Shown here one piece after another: positions 29,831-39,691 of a stretch of DNA of 64,000 nt. The notes under the pieces are model-generated. The model was not told the origin of the DNA. It searched no databases and saw only the letters and a program-made list of their open reading frames with translations. The stretch is from Arthrobacter sp. E3 (GTDB lineage: Bacteria > Actinomycetota > Actinomycetes > Actinomycetales > Micrococcaceae). The first letter of the stretch is position 1. Every line of letters starts with the position of its first letter. The DNA lies in NCBI RefSeq assembly GCF_017353415.1, contig NZ_JAFMPX010000005.1, positions 79,777 through 143,776 on the forward strand. Direction: 5' to 3'. The position numbers and the translations under genes are program-made.

Positions 29831-30009
29831 GTTGTATAACTCTCTTTTGATACGTAAATTCGGTCGTAGAGGGCGTAGCTTGACCGTTGACAGCGGCGTG
29901 GGGATGCTCGAATTATGGTGAACGTCAGGTCAAGCTGTTGTGACCGCCGACCTGCACGGACACACACTGTGAAGAGTTTAGCAGATTTGCTTGGACTCCA
30001 ATGGCCGCC

Positions 30010-30585
30010 CTACTTCCAGCCGTGCCGCTGTTTCAGCCCCGTGGCCACCATGGCGAATCGCTTGGCGTCCAGGATGGCACCCTCGCGACGCATGTCGCCG
30101 GGGGAGACCTGCACAATCCTGTCCAGTTTCACTTCACTGGGACGTCCCTGCCTGTCCCAGGAACCGGTACCAATGTCGATGTAGTCGTTGTCACCGCGGT
30201 GGTCGTTGCTGTGGTCCTTGCTTGTCAGCATGAGGGCCAGCAGGCGCTTGCCCGAGCGGCCCACCACCAGCACCGGCCTGTCCTTGCCTTGGCTGTAGTC
30301 CTCTTCATACGGCACCCAAGTCCAGACGATTTCCCCGGGGTCGGCAGCGCCATTGGGCTCTGGGGAGTAGTTGACGGTGGAGCTTCCGTGGAAATCCCCT
30401 GGGTATGGGGTGCTGAGGCCGGTAAAGGCCCCGTTCGACGTCGGAGCCTTGGTCAGGTGCGGTGCTCGCCTTGCGCTGGGCTTGGCACCCGGTCTGGTCC
30501 GCGGCGGCGCGCTCTTGGCGGGCCGGAACAGCGAGCCGGCGAGTGAACGTAGAAGCTTAAAGATGCTCTCTGATGTGGATGGCAT
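30010..30585 (-). CDS. PemK/MazF-like protein with long N-terminal extension
   Basis: This 191-residue protein has a C-terminal half that matches the PemK/MazF growth-inhibitor fold: PGEIVWTWVPYEEDYSQGKD, then RPVLVVGRSGKRLLALML and VKLDRIVQVSPGDMRREGA. The first 85 residues are basic and Pro/Ser-rich without domain signs. The ATG at 30585 is selected because TAGTGT precedes it by seven bases, suggesting a leaderless mRNA. No antitoxin-sized gene stands beside it. In related actinobacteria the gene commonly sits between rpsT and lepA, which argues for a fixed chromosomal function rather than a mobile toxin module. Confidence 0.82.
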   Translation of the reverse strand: MPSTSESIFKLLRSLAGSLFRPAKSAPPRTRPGAKPSARRAPHLTKAPTSNGAFTGLSTPYPGDFHGSSTVNYSPEPNGAADPGEIVWTWVPYEEDYSQGKDRPVLVVGRSGKRLLALMLTSKDHSNDHRGDNDYIDIGTGSWDRQGRPSEVKLDRIVQVSPGDMRREGAILDAKRFAMVATGLKQRHGWK

Positions 30586-30592
30586 GGAACCT

Positions 30593-30598
30593 ACACTA
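30593..30598 (-). promoter_or_regulatory. Putative -10 element for the PemK-like gene
   Basis: TAGTGT on the minus strand is followed by seven bases and ATG 30585. No ribosome binding site is present. Confidence 0.5.
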
Positions 30599-30826
30599 GC
30601 GAAAGCACGCCGGGTCCATGATGTGTGCTCCGGTGTGCCCCTACCGTCCATGACTGGAACCGGCGTTGCAGGAGGTGAGATACGGCTCGTCGGTTCTGTG
30701 CGCGGGGCCTAAACGTGGGACACTTGTTGGCAATGAGTGTCCGGCGTCATGCGTGCGGGCACAACCCCTGCACGGTTCGGTGAATCCACTGCTATCCCTG
30801 CGTCCATGCAACAGTAAGGAACCCTA

Positions 30827-32683
30827 GTGTCACCCATGGCCCGCACTGCCCCGGTGCCCGCCGCGACTGATCCGGCGATCATCAGGAACTTCTGCATCAT
30901 CGCGCACATTGACCACGGTAAATCGACCCTGGCCGATCGGATGCTCCAGCTCACCGGAGTGGTTCAGCAGCGTGACATGAAGGCGCAGTATCTTGACCGC
31001 ATGGATATTGAGCGTGAACGCGGCATCACCATCAAGTCCCAGGCTGTGCGCATTCCCTGGGAAGTTGATGGCACCGCCTACTGCCTGAACATGATCGACA
31101 CCCCGGGCCACGTGGACTTCACCTACGAGGTTTCGCGCTCCCTGGCAGCATGTGAGGGCGCCATCCTGCTCGTCGACGCAGCCCAGGGCATTGAGGCCCA
31201 GACGCTGGCGAACCTGTACTTGGCCATGGAAAACAACCTGACCATCATCCCGGTGCTGAACAAGATCGACCTGCCGTCCGCACAGCCGGAAAAGTACGCA
31301 GCCGAGTTGGCCAACCTCATCGGTGGCAAGCCCGAGGACGTCCTGATGGTCTCAGGCAAGACCGGCGTCGGCGTGGAAGCACTGCTGGACCAGATTGTGC
31401 GGGAATTGCCGCCGCCCGTGGGCGATCCCAATGCTCCTGCACGCGCCATGATCTTCGACTCCGTCTACGACACCTACCGAGGTGTTGTCACGTACGTCCG
31501 CGTCATTGACGGCAGCTTGAGTCCGCGCGAGAAGATCCAAATGATGTCCACCCGCGCCACCCACGAACTCCTGGAAATCGGTGTCAGCTCCCCTGAGCCC
31601 ACACCCTCCAAGGGGTTGGGTGTTGGCGAGGTCGGCTACCTGATCACCGGTGTGAAGGATGTCCGCCAGTCCAAGGTCGGTGACACCGTCACCACGTTCC
31701 ACAAGCCTGCCACCGAGTCACTGGGCGGCTACCAGGACGCCAAGCCCATGGTGTTCTCCGGACTGTACCCGCTCGACGGCGCCGACTACCCGGTGTTGCG
31801 CGACGCCCTGGAAAAGCTCATGCTCAACGACGCCGCGCTGGTGTACGAGCCCGAGTCGTCCGCCGCACTGGGCTTCGGCTTCCGCGTCGGCTTCCTCGGC
31901 CTGCTGCACCTGGAAATCACCCGTGAACGCCTCGAACGCGAGCACAATCTCGATTTGATCTCCACTGCTCCGAACGTGGAGTACGAGGTCACGCTCGAGG
32001 ACAAGAAGATCATTCACGTCACGAACCCCAGTGAATACCCGTCAGGGAAAATTGCCGAGGTCCGCGAACCGATGGTCTCGGCCACCATCTTGGCACCGTC
32101 GGAATTCGTCGGCGCCATCATGGAACTGTGCCAGTCCCGCCGCGGCATCCTTGGCGGCATGGACTACCTCTCCGAGGACCGGGTGGAGATCCGCTACCGC
32201 TTGCCCCTGGCCGAGATCGTCTTTGACTTCTTCGACATCCTCAAGTCCAAGACCCGCGGCTACGGTTCGCTGGACTGGAAGGCCGACGGCGACCAGGTTG
32301 CCGACCTTGTCAAGGTGGACATCCTGCTTCAGGGCGAGCAGGTCGATGCCTTCAGCGCCATCACCCACCGTGACAAGGCCTACGCCTATGGCGTCATGAT
32401 GACCGGCAAGTTGCGAAATCTCATCCCGCGCCAGCAGTTCGAGGTGCCGATTCAGGCAGCCATCGGTGCGAGGATCATTGCCCGCGAGAGCATCAGGGCC
32501 ATCCGCAAGGATGTGCTTGCCAAGTGCTATGGCGGTGATATTTCGCGGAAGCGCAAGCTGCTGGAAAAGCAAAAGGAAGGCAAGAAGCGCATGAAGATGG
32601 TGGGCCGCGTGGAGGTCCCCCAGGAAGCATTCATCGCAGCCTTGACCACTGACGAATCCTCCAAGGACAAGTCGAAAAAGTGA
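30827..32683 (+). CDS. lepA: Elongation factor 4 (LepA)
   Basis: This ribosome-dependent GTPase back-translocates or aids assembly under stress. At 618 residues it is full length. Motifs are the P-loop [15 protein letters not shown], the G3 motif [15 protein letters not shown] and the G4 motif NKID. The LepA-specific C-terminal domain ends with [20 protein letters not shown] 30827 is taken as the start because AAGGA is six bases away. ATG 30836 is possible, since TAGTGT (30825-30830) lies five bases before it and could make a leaderless message. It overlaps hemW by four bases. Confidence 0.98.
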   Translation: MSPMARTAPVPAATDPAIIRNFCIIAHIDHGKSTLADRMLQLTGVVQQRDMKAQYLDRMDIERERGITIKSQAVRIPWEVDGTAYCLNMIDTPGHVDFTYEVSRSLAACEGAILLVDAAQGIEAQTLANLYLAMENNLTIIPVLNKIDLPSAQPEKYAAELANLIGGKPEDVLMVSGKTGVGVEALLDQIVRELPPPVGDPNAPARAMIFDSVYDTYRGVVTYVRVIDGSLSPREKIQMMSTRATHELLEIGVSSPEPTPSKGLGVGEVGYLITGVKDVRQSKVGDTVTTFHKPATESLGGYQDAKPMVFSGLYPLDGADYPVLRDALEKLMLNDAALVYEPESSAALGFGFRVGFLGLLHLEITRERLEREHNLDLISTAPNVEYEVTLEDKKIIHVTNPSEYPSGKIAEVREPMVSATILAPSEFVGAIMELCQSRRGILGGMDYLSEDRVEIRYRLPLAEIVFDFFDILKSKTRGYGSLDWKADGDQVADLVKVDILLQGEQVDAFSAITHRDKAYAYGVMMTGKLRNLIPRQQFEVPIQAAIGARIIARESIRAIRKDVLAKCYGGDISRKRKLLEKQKEGKKRMKMVGRVEVPQEAFIAALTTDESSKDKSKK

Positions 32684-33909
32684 CACCGAGCGTTCTGCCC
32701 CTGGGCGATCCGGCCCCGGCCGACGGCATCCTGCCCGCGCAGGCTGCCGTCGGTGCGGCGAGTCGAAAATTCAGCTTGTACGCCCACATCCCGTTTTGTG
32801 CAGTGCGGTGCGGCTACTGCGACTTCAACACGTACACGGCCACTGAGCTTGGTGGTGGCGCCTCCCAGGATGCCTATGCGTCAACTGCGGTGCGTGAAGT
32901 GGAATTTGCCGCCCGCGCCATGACGGCTTCCGGGCTGCCGCAGCGCAAGCTCAGCACCGTGTTCTTTGGTGGCGGAACGCCCACGCTCCTGCCTGCTGGC
33001 GACCTCACCCGTATCCTGGGTGCCGCCGTCGAGCAATGGGGCATCGAAGAAGGGGCCGAGGTCACCACCGAGGCCAACCCCGACTCCGTGACCCTCGAAT
33101 CGCTGCAGGAACTCCACGACGGCGGGTTCACCAGGGTGTCCTTTGGCATGCAGTCGGCCGTGTCGCACGTTTTGAAGGTGCTGGACCGCACCCACAAGCC
33201 TGAGCGCGTGCCGCAGGCTGTGGCCTGGGCACGCGAGGTGGGCCTGAACGTGAGCGTGGACTTGATCTACGGCACACCTGGGGAGTCACTGGCCGATTGG
33301 GAAACGTCGGTGCGCACGGCGCTGAGCTATGAACCCGATCACATTTCCGCCTACTCGCTCATCGTGGAAGAAGGAACCAAGCTGGCTGCCCAAATTCGTC
33401 GCGGCCAGGTTCCCAACATCGACGACGACGACCACGCAGTCAAGTATGAGCTTGCCGACGCCCTGTTCCAGGCAGGCGGCCTGTCCTGGTATGAGGTCAG
33501 CAATTGGTCCCGCACCCCGGCGGATGCCTGCCAGCACAATCTTGCCTATTGGCACGGTGACGACTGGTGGGGGATCGGCCCCGGTGCGCACTCCCACATG
33601 GGTGGGGTGCGTTGGTGGAACGTCAAGCACCCCACGGCGTACGCGAACAGACTGGACAAAGGCGAATCCCCTGCCGCGGGCCGTGAAACGCTCGACGCGG
33701 ACACCCGCGAACTTGAACGCATCATGCTGGTGTCACGGCTGTCGGAGGGACTGTCCATTGACACCCTTGGCCCTGCCGGACGGCACGCAGTGGCCGGGTT
33801 GATCGCCGAAGGGCTGATCGAGCCCTTGAAGGCCTTCGCCGGCACGCTTGTGCTAACCCTGAAAGGCCGCCTGCTCGGCGACGCCGTGACAAGGGCGCTC
33901 CTGCCCTAG
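32680..33909 (+). CDS. hemW: Radical SAM heme chaperone HemW (HemN-like)
   Basis: This is a radical SAM protein of the coproporphyrinogen oxidase-like group. The 4Fe-4S cluster motif is [13 protein letters not shown] (CxxxCxxC plus the extra HemW-type spacing). SAM-binding parts include [10 protein letters not shown] and ETTVEANPDS-like [15 protein letters not shown]. Such non-HemN members are heme chaperones that deliver heme to respiratory enzymes rather than oxidising coproporphyrinogen. The GTG start overlaps the lepA TGA, so the two are coupled, as in many bacteria. The 409-residue length is typical. Confidence 0.94.
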   Translation: MTPSVLPLGDPAPADGILPAQAAVGAASRKFSLYAHIPFCAVRCGYCDFNTYTATELGGGASQDAYASTAVREVEFAARAMTASGLPQRKLSTVFFGGGTPTLLPAGDLTRILGAAVEQWGIEEGAEVTTEANPDSVTLESLQELHDGGFTRVSFGMQSAVSHVLKVLDRTHKPERVPQAVAWAREVGLNVSVDLIYGTPGESLADWETSVRTALSYEPDHISAYSLIVEEGTKLAAQIRRGQVPNIDDDDHAVKYELADALFQAGGLSWYEVSNWSRTPADACQHNLAYWHGDDWWGIGPGAHSHMGGVRWWNVKHPTAYANRLDKGESPAAGRETLDADTRELERIMLVSRLSEGLSIDTLGPAGRHAVAGLIAEGLIEPLKAFAGTLVLTLKGRLLGDAVTRALLP

Positions 33910-33932
33910 GCGAGGGCTCTTGTAAGTGATGT

Positions 33933-33985
33933 GTATGGCAGGTGATGCGGGTGTCGGGCTAATTTACCCGCATCAGCTGTCATAT
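33933..33985. terminator. Terminator between convergent hemW and DUF4870 gene
   Basis: Twenty-base arms (33933-33952 and 33966-33985) pair with three mismatches, with the inner ten (TGATGCGGGT) perfect, around a 13-base loop. It lies between two convergent genes, so probably works both ways. Confidence 0.7.
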
Positions 33986-34031
33986 GGATGGTGGGGGCCG
34001 GTTTTGCTAGGCTCTTCCACCTCAGTAGGGG

Positions 34032-34424
34032 CTATTTGATCACGCGCAGGTTCAGCGCGTAGCGGTAAGGCTGGCCCTTGTCGACCTTGATGGCGGCAAT
34101 GACGGAGAAAATCGTGAGAAACGTCCACACGAGCAAGGCCAGCATGGAAAACACAGTTCCTATGTCCGGGTTGATGAAGACAAACACGAACGCGACGAGG
34201 TTCAATGCCACGGCAACAATGGTGGGGGGCAGCGTGAAGTTGAGTGCTTCCAGTGACTCCTGCGCGGTGAAGCGGCCGCGGGGGCCCAGGAACTTGTAGA
34301 CCAAAAAGGCGGGTACGCAGCCAAGAATTCCACCGCAGTGGGAAATGAATGCCCACTGTTTGTCTTCTGACGGGGTGAGCGGCGGCAGCGGAGCACCATT
34401 CATTTGGTTTACCGGATGACTCAC
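34032..34424 (-). CDS. DUF4870 (Tic20-like) membrane protein
   Basis: This 130-residue integral membrane protein has a Pro-rich cytoplasmic N-terminus (NGAPLPPLTPSEDKQWA) and then DUF4870. The hydrophobic segments lie at about 27-47, 62-85 and 88-112. Conserved family parts are the ISHCGGILGCVPAFLVYKFL helix and the loop FTAQESLEALNFTL. The C-terminus (IKVDKGQPYRYALNLRVIK) matches the family closing motif. The start is GTG 34424; ATG 34403 is possible. Function is unknown. Confidence 0.85.
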   Translation of the reverse strand: MSHPVNQMNGAPLPPLTPSEDKQWAFISHCGGILGCVPAFLVYKFLGPRGRFTAQESLEALNFTLPPTIVAVALNLVAFVFVFINPDIGTVFSMLALLVWTFLTIFSVIAAIKVDKGQPYRYALNLRVIK

Positions 34425-34485
34425 AATGAGGGGCCTTTCAAAAAAGCAACAAGAGGGGGAGTGGGGTGGACTAGCCGACCCTCCT

Positions 34486-35334
34486 CTAGGATACGGGTGC
34501 TGTGAGGAAATCTATGACTTCTTCGACGCGGCCCAGTAATGAAGGTTCAAGGTCGGCGTAGGAATTGACTCGGGACAGCAATCTCTGCCAGCCCAGTCCG
34601 ATGTCTTCGGCCGTGGTGTGCGGCCATCCGAACGCCTGCAGGATGCCCTGCTTCCACTCCATGGAGCGCGGGATGGAAGGCCATGCAGGTATGCCCAAGG
34701 TGGAAGGTTTGATGGCCTGCCACACGTCGACATAGGGGTGGCCCACCACCAGGACATTATTGCTCATGCCAGGGGATTTCATGAGATTCGCCACAATGCG
34801 TGTTTCCTTGGAGCCAGGTACGAGGTGGTCCACGAGGATGCCGAGCCGCCTGTGGGGGTCGGGGGAAAAGGCGGCCACGGCGGCGGTCAGGTCGTCAATG
34901 CCGCGCAGTGGTTCAACCACAATCCCTTCGACCCGCAGATCGTCGCCCCACACCTTCTCGACAAGCTCGGCGTCGTGCTTTCCTTCGACCCAAATGCGGC
35001 TGGCCTTGGCAACCTTGGCCCTGAAGTCGGCCACCTTTACCGAGCCGGACGCTGTCCGCACCGCCTTGCGCACGGCAGTGGTTGCGGGTGCGACGAGTTC
35101 CACAGGCTCCCCATCAAGCAGAAACCCGGGCCCCAGCGGGAAGGCACGGACCTTTTCACGTCGGTCGGCAAGCTCAACAATGTGCATGCCACCGGACTTT
35201 TCAAGACGGACGACGGCGCCCACCCACCCTGTCGCAACGTCTTCCACGACCACACCGGACCGGGCTTCGATCTTGCGGATGATCCGTTCCGGCGGCGCGC
35301 TGAGATCCTGGGGGCCCCACTGGTTGAAGTGCAC
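34486..35334 (-). CDS. DUF3097 family protein
   Basis: This 282-residue conserved actinobacterial protein has no assigned function. The domain starts GVVVEDVATGWVGAVVRLEK and AFPLGPGFLLDGEPVEL. A Toprim-like centre follows, with RIWVEGKHDAELVEKVWGDD and GILVDHLVPGSKETRI, then VGHPYVDVWQAIKPSTLGI. The acidic triad-like positions in that stretch suggest nucleic-acid or metal binding, which is inference. The GTG at 35334 is chosen because upstream in-frame sequence would run back through the CIRCE operator and into hrcA. It is divergent from hrcA. Confidence 0.85.
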   Translation of the reverse strand: MHFNQWGPQDLSAPPERIIRKIEARSGVVVEDVATGWVGAVVRLEKSGGMHIVELADRREKVRAFPLGPGFLLDGEPVELVAPATTAVRKAVRTASGSVKVADFRAKVAKASRIWVEGKHDAELVEKVWGDDLRVEGIVVEPLRGIDDLTAAVAAFSPDPHRRLGILVDHLVPGSKETRIVANLMKSPGMSNNVLVVGHPYVDVWQAIKPSTLGIPAWPSIPRSMEWKQGILQAFGWPHTTAEDIGLGWQRLLSRVNSYADLEPSLLGRVEEVIDFLTAPVS

Positions 35335-35477
35335 GTGTAAACCTGACTTTTGCTGCTGACGGCAACGCTCAAAGCGAACGCTGCAGGGTGAAAACCCATG
35401 GTAGCCCGTGGTGCGGCGTGTCGGACGGCATTGCAGGGTCGAGCCGTCATGGGAGCGTTGCTGAAAAAGTATTAGAC

Positions 35478-35504
35478 TTAGCACTTGGTTGGGTAGAGTG
35501 CCAA
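35478..35504 (+). promoter_or_regulatory. CIRCE heat-shock operator
   Basis: TTAGCACTT-N9-GAGTGCCAA matches the CIRCE consensus TTAGCACTC-N9-GAGTGCTAA at 16 of 18 arm positions. It lies about 70 bases before hrcA, so HrcA probably represses its own operon with dnaJ. A groESL copy would be expected elsewhere in the genome. Confidence 0.9.
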
Positions 35505-35574
35505 CGGTGGAACCGTTGTGGACCCCCCACAACAGCAGTGGCGATATGAGTGGCAATGACAGGAGGTGGCGGGC

Positions 35575-36588
35575 ATGAGCGAACCAAGGAAGTTGGAAGT
35601 CCTTCGGGCAATCGTTGAAGACTATGTCCATACCCGCGAACCGGTCGGTTCGAAGGCACTGGTCGACCGTCATCATCTGGGCGTTTCCAGCGCCACCATC
35701 CGCAACGACATGGCAGCGCTGGAGGAAGAGGGGCTCATCATGGCCCCGCACACCAGCTCCGGACGGATCCCCACCGACAAGGGATACCGGCTCTTTGTTG
35801 ATCAACTCTCTTCGGTGAAGCCGCTGTCGGCCGCAGAGCGGCGCGCCATCTCCGCCTTGCTTGAGGGTTCTTCCGATTTAGATGACGTTCTTGAACGAAC
35901 GGTGCGGGCACTGGCGCACCTGACCAATCAGGTCGCCGTCGTGCAATATCCACGTTCCGCTGCTGCGACGGTACGCCATATTGAGTTTGTGTCCTTGGCT
36001 TCACGCCAAGTCCTTGTGGTGCTGATCCTGGCATCGGGCAAGGTGGAGCAAAACGTCATCGACATTGGGGCGGCCATTGATGATGTGACGTTGGCAGGCT
36101 TGCGGCAGGTATTTTTGGCGGCCCTGAACGGGCTGGCCGTGGCCACGTTGGCCGAAGCAGCCGCCAAGGTTCCACCCACCGTTTCGCCGGTCTATCAGGG
36201 ACCGGCGTCGCGGCTCGCCCAAGGTTTGGCATTGCTGGCCACCAATGCCCGCGAAGACCGGATCGTCATGGCTGGCACGGCCAATTTGGCCAGATCCAAC
36301 AATGATTTTCCGTTGAGCATCGGACCCGTCCTTGACGCCCTTGAGGAACAGGTGGTGCTATTGCGCCTCCTTGAAGCCATGGCGCAGGACTCCTTGGGGA
36401 TGGCAGTGGTGATAGGCCGCGAAAATCCCCATGACTCCTTGGCCGAGGCCTCTGTTGTGGCCGCTGGCTATGGCCCCGGCGAAAGCGCCAAGCTGGGTGT
36501 CGTGGGTCCCACCCGCATGGACTACCCCAACACCATGTCAAGCGTGCGTGCAGTAGCGCAGTACCTTTCCAGAATTCTGGCCGGCTAA
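35575..36588 (+). CDS. hrcA: Heat-inducible transcription repressor HrcA
   Basis: HrcA represses heat-shock genes through CIRCE. The N-terminal winged helix ([20 protein letters not shown], then [16 protein letters not shown]) is typical. The central GAF-like and insert domains follow ([19 protein letters not shown]), ending in [23 protein letters not shown] 35575 has AGGAGG at a spacing of eight; the GTG at 35566 overlaps that site and is rejected. It is followed by dnaJ and rsmE in one direction, the usual actinobacterial arrangement. Confidence 0.97.
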   Translation: MSEPRKLEVLRAIVEDYVHTREPVGSKALVDRHHLGVSSATIRNDMAALEEEGLIMAPHTSSGRIPTDKGYRLFVDQLSSVKPLSAAERRAISALLEGSSDLDDVLERTVRALAHLTNQVAVVQYPRSAAATVRHIEFVSLASRQVLVVLILASGKVEQNVIDIGAAIDDVTLAGLRQVFLAALNGLAVATLAEAAAKVPPTVSPVYQGPASRLAQGLALLATNAREDRIVMAGTANLARSNNDFPLSIGPVLDALEEQVVLLRLLEAMAQDSLGMAVVIGRENPHDSLAEASVVAAGYGPGESAKLGVVGPTRMDYPNTMSSVRAVAQYLSRILAG

Positions 36589-36622
36589 CCGGCCACCGTT
36601 TCCACGTAAAGAGAGCAACATT

Positions 36623-37753
36623 TTGAGCAACCATTACGACGCATTGGGCGTCTCCCGCGACGCAACAGCCGAGGAAATCAAGAAGGCTTACCGCAAACTT
36701 GCCCGTAAGCTGCACCCGGACGTCAATGAGGCGCCGGACGCCCAGGACCGTTTTAAGGCTGTAACGCACGCCTATGAAGTCCTCTCAGACCCGCAAAAAC
36801 GCCGCATCTATGACACCACCGGCAATGAGAATGGCAACGACAACGGTGCCGGAAACTTTGACGGGCAGGGCTTCGCGTTCCAGGACATCTTCGAGACGTT
36901 CTTCGGCGGTGGTGGCGGTGGAGGCGGCCGTGGCCCGGCGTCGCGCACACGCCGCGGCCAGGACGCACTCATCACGGTCCGCATCGATTTGTCCGAAGCC
37001 GTGTTCGGCGTCAACAAGAAGCTTGAAATCGACACGGCCATCACCTGTCCCACGTGTGATGGCAGTTGCTGCCGTCCGGGTACCTCGCCCACCACCTGCG
37101 ACGTTTGCCATGGCAGCGGTCAGATCCAACGCCCCATGCGTTCCATCCTGGGCAACGTCATGACCTTGGCCACCTGCAACTCTTGCCAAGGGTTCGGCAC
37201 CATGATCGTGGACCCTTGCAACGAGTGCATGGGCGAAGGCCGCATTCGCAACCGCCGTACGCTCACCATCAAGGTCCCCGCGGGCGTCAGCACTGGCACC
37301 CGCATCCAACTGGGCGGACAGGGTGAGGCCGGCCCCGCCGGTGGCCCCGCCGGTGATCTGTATGTGGAAATGAAGGTCAACAACGACCCCTCGTTCCTGC
37401 GCGAAGGCGACGACCTTCACGCAACACTGAGCGTGCCCATGACGGCGGCGGCACTGGGCACCGAACTTACCTTTGAGACATTCGACGGCGAGCAGCCCAT
37501 TACCATCAAACCAGGAACGCAGGCTGGGGAAATCATCAACCTGCGCAACCTGGGAGTCACGCACCTGCGCGGTTACGGACGTGGAGACCTCAAGGTGCAC
37601 GTCCATGTGGAAACACCCACCAAGCCGGACGCCGCCCAAGAGGAACTACTTAAGCAGCTGGCTACCCTGCGCGGAGAAATGTTCACGGAGGGCAAGCTGG
37701 TCAGCAGCGGCGGCATGTTCGCCAGGCTGCGTGACAAGCTCGGCAACCTCTAG
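36623..37753 (+). CDS. dnaJ: Chaperone protein DnaJ (DnaJ2 type)
   Basis: This Hsp40 co-chaperone stimulates DnaK. The J domain contains the HPD tripeptide ([18 protein letters not shown]). A G/F-rich region (about 70-110) ends in a run of glycines. Four zinc-finger repeats follow: [36 protein letters not shown]. The first departs from CxxCxGxG, with Cys at residue 149 (TGC, 37067-37069) where Gly is expected. The C-terminal substrate domains are complete. The start is TTG 36623, with AGAGAGCAAC upstream. It lies 34 bases after hrcA, so it is co-regulated by CIRCE. Confidence 0.96.
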   Translation: MSNHYDALGVSRDATAEEIKKAYRKLARKLHPDVNEAPDAQDRFKAVTHAYEVLSDPQKRRIYDTTGNENGNDNGAGNFDGQGFAFQDIFETFFGGGGGGGGRGPASRTRRGQDALITVRIDLSEAVFGVNKKLEIDTAITCPTCDGSCCRPGTSPTTCDVCHGSGQIQRPMRSILGNVMTLATCNSCQGFGTMIVDPCNECMGEGRIRNRRTLTIKVPAGVSTGTRIQLGGQGEAGPAGGPAGDLYVEMKVNNDPSFLREGDDLHATLSVPMTAAALGTELTFETFDGEQPITIKPGTQAGEIINLRNLGVTHLRGYGRGDLKVHVHVETPTKPDAAQEELLKQLATLRGEMFTEGKLVSSGGMFARLRDKLGNL

Positions 37754-37759
37754 GCGAGC

Positions 37760-38569
37760 ATGAGTAACCCCGTCTTCTACGCAACCCCTCAGCAGCTGGC
37801 TGGGCTTGGCCCTGGCTCGCTGTTTACCCTTGACGGCGCCGAGGGGCGTCACGCCACCACCGTGAAGCGGCTGGAGCCGGGTGAAACGGTGGATATGTGC
37901 GACGGAGCAGGCCTGCGTCTTGTCTGCAACGTCACCAGTGCCGGCAAGGGTGTGTTGACGGTGCGTGTGGAGAGTAAGAAGCAGGAACCGGCGCCGGCCA
38001 TCTCCTTCACCTTGGTTCAGGCACTGGCCAAAGGGGACAGGGATGAGCTGGCCATTGAGACAGCCACCGAACTCGGCATTGACGCGGTGGTCCCATGGCA
38101 AGCGGAGCGCTCTATTGTGCGATGGAAGATGGACAAGGCATTCAAGGGTCCGGAGAAGTGGCGTCAAGTTGTGGCCGCCGCTGCGAAACAAGCACGGCGC
38201 TCCACAGTCCCGCAGGTGAGTTCGTTGGCCGGCACCGCACAGGTGTGCGAGCTTATTTCAGGCGCCGGTCTGGCCTTGATTTTGCACGAAGACGCCACCG
38301 ACAGCGTGGCGGAGGTTGCCCGCAGCTGGTTCGCGGCCCAGCAGGGTGCGCACGACGGGGCGGCTGCGCAAGATGGAAGGCCGGCCGGCCCGCCAGCGGG
38401 AAACATCGTCATGATCGTGGGGCCGGAAGGCGGCATGAGTGCTGCTGAAGTGGCGGCATTTGTCGAAGCAGGTGCACGCACGGCGCTGTTGGGCCACCAT
38501 GTTCTGCGCTCGTCAACTGCCGGGCCGGCCGCCGTGGTACTTCTCAGCCAAGAGCTGGGGCGTTGGTAA
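37760..38569 (+). CDS. rsmE: 16S rRNA (uracil-1498-N3)-methyltransferase
   Basis: This SPOUT-class methyltransferase modifies U1498 of 16S rRNA. The N-terminal PUA-like domain includes LDGAEGRHATTVKRLEPGE. The knotted SAM-binding end includes IVMIVGPEGGMSAAEVAAF and ALLGHHVLRSSTAGPAAVV, which are the family hallmarks. It carries a non-conserved insert of about 20 residues (QGAHDGAAAQDGRPAGPP) before the SAM site. It lies six bases after dnaJ, so probably shares the CIRCE promoter. Confidence 0.95.
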   Translation: MSNPVFYATPQQLAGLGPGSLFTLDGAEGRHATTVKRLEPGETVDMCDGAGLRLVCNVTSAGKGVLTVRVESKKQEPAPAISFTLVQALAKGDRDELAIETATELGIDAVVPWQAERSIVRWKMDKAFKGPEKWRQVVAAAAKQARRSTVPQVSSLAGTAQVCELISGAGLALILHEDATDSVAEVARSWFAAQQGAHDGAAAQDGRPAGPPAGNIVMIVGPEGGMSAAEVAAFVEAGARTALLGHHVLRSSTAGPAAVVLLSQELGRW

Positions 38570-38683
38570 CGCACCCTGTAGTGCCCAGAAGTACACACTG
38601 GTGCGCCGGAGAACGTGTCAGCGCCGAATGCCGCCTCGCTATTTTTGCCGGTTCACTGTGTGCTGAGTTACTTTTTTTCTGGG

Positions 38684-39601
38684 CTACTTCTTGCTGCGTT
38701 CGCTGATGGTCACGATCTTTGTGTCAAGACCGATCTTCTTATCCGGCATGGAGGGGTCGGTGATGTAGACGGACAGCTGGTACGTGCCGGGCGGTGTAAC
38801 CAAGCTGAAGGTGAACTCGCCCAATTCATTGGCGCCCTGCGGGATGGTGACGGTGCCGTTGGAGAATTGCTTCTCCACCGTCCCATCGACCATCGTTTCC
38901 AGCGACCATGCCAGTTCTCCGGTGGGGGAGATGCCCTGTCCCACAACTTTCAAGGGCACCTCGTTGTACGTGGACTTGTTGGCAGGGTCAATGATCCACA
39001 CAGGTGCCACAAATGCGGCATCGCGTGTTATCGGCTTGTCAAGAAGAACATGGCCGAACGCGTTATAGCCGGTATGTCCGTCCACAAGGATGGAGACCTG
39101 AATGGTGGTGCGAGTGTCTACCAAGCCGGCCATGGCTGCAGCTGCAGTTGCCGTGTACACCAGCTGGTCTATGGAACGGCTGGCAATGCCCTGATCAACT
39201 TTCTGCCCAAACGCGTCCGCGGACACATCAACTGTGATGACGTTCTTGGCAGACACTGAGGCACCCAGCCGTGAAGGGCTGTTCCACAGGGAGAAATAGT
39301 CGGGGTCGTTTGGTTTTGTGCCCATCATAGTGCGCAGGGCGGTCGCAATGGGATCGTCTATGGACTGGGTGGGGAAGAACTCGCGGTACAAGTACACATC
39401 GCCACTGCTGCGTCCAAGCCAGTACACAGGGAGCGTCTGCGACGCTCTGGCCGTCTCCAGGGGAGCGCTTGTCACAAGGCCGATACTGGTGCTGGCGCTG
39501 ATAGTGGGCATGGTGGTGTCGCCACCGCTAACCCCTTGTGCCTTGCAGCCAACAAGAGTCAGCGAAAGCGAAAGGCCAACAATGGCGATTTTTTCCACCA
39601 T
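38684..39601 (-). CDS. GerMN-domain lipoprotein with Gmad2 domain
   Basis: This is an exported lipoprotein. From ATG 39601 the signal peptide MVEKIAIVGLSLSLTLVGC gives a lipobox LVGC, making that Cys the lipid anchor. A GerMN domain (about 45-170, VYLYREFFPTQSIDDPIATA, VSADAFGQKVDQGIA) is followed by an immunoglobulin-like Gmad2 domain (ISPTGELAWSLETMVDGTVE). GerMN domains occur in spore-germination proteins but also in non-sporulating actinobacteria, often near two-component systems. The frame stays open to ATG 39691, giving 30 extra basic residues, but a signal peptide with so long an n-region would be odd. Function unknown. Confidence 0.8.
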   Translation of the reverse strand: MVEKIAIVGLSLSLTLVGCKAQGVSGGDTTMPTISASTSIGLVTSAPLETARASQTLPVYWLGRSSGDVYLYREFFPTQSIDDPIATALRTMMGTKPNDPDYFSLWNSPSRLGASVSAKNVITVDVSADAFGQKVDQGIASRSIDQLVYTATAAAAMAGLVDTRTTIQVSILVDGHTGYNAFGHVLLDKPITRDAAFVAPVWIIDPANKSTYNEVPLKVVGQGISPTGELAWSLETMVDGTVEKQFSNGTVTIPQGANELGEFTFSLVTPPGTYQLSVYITDPSMPDKKIGLDTKIVTISERSKK

Positions 39602-39691
39602 GCGCAAGATTTTTCGCTCGCGAAGTGCCTTGGGGGCCACATCAGCAAAGGCGCGGAAGCGTCCTGTGGGTGCGGTATCAAAGGCAGGCAT

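Noticed and set aside
35335..35805. N-terminal extension of the DUF3097 frame
   Set aside because: The extra codons run through the CIRCE operator and the start of hrcA; family sequence begins only after GTG 35334.
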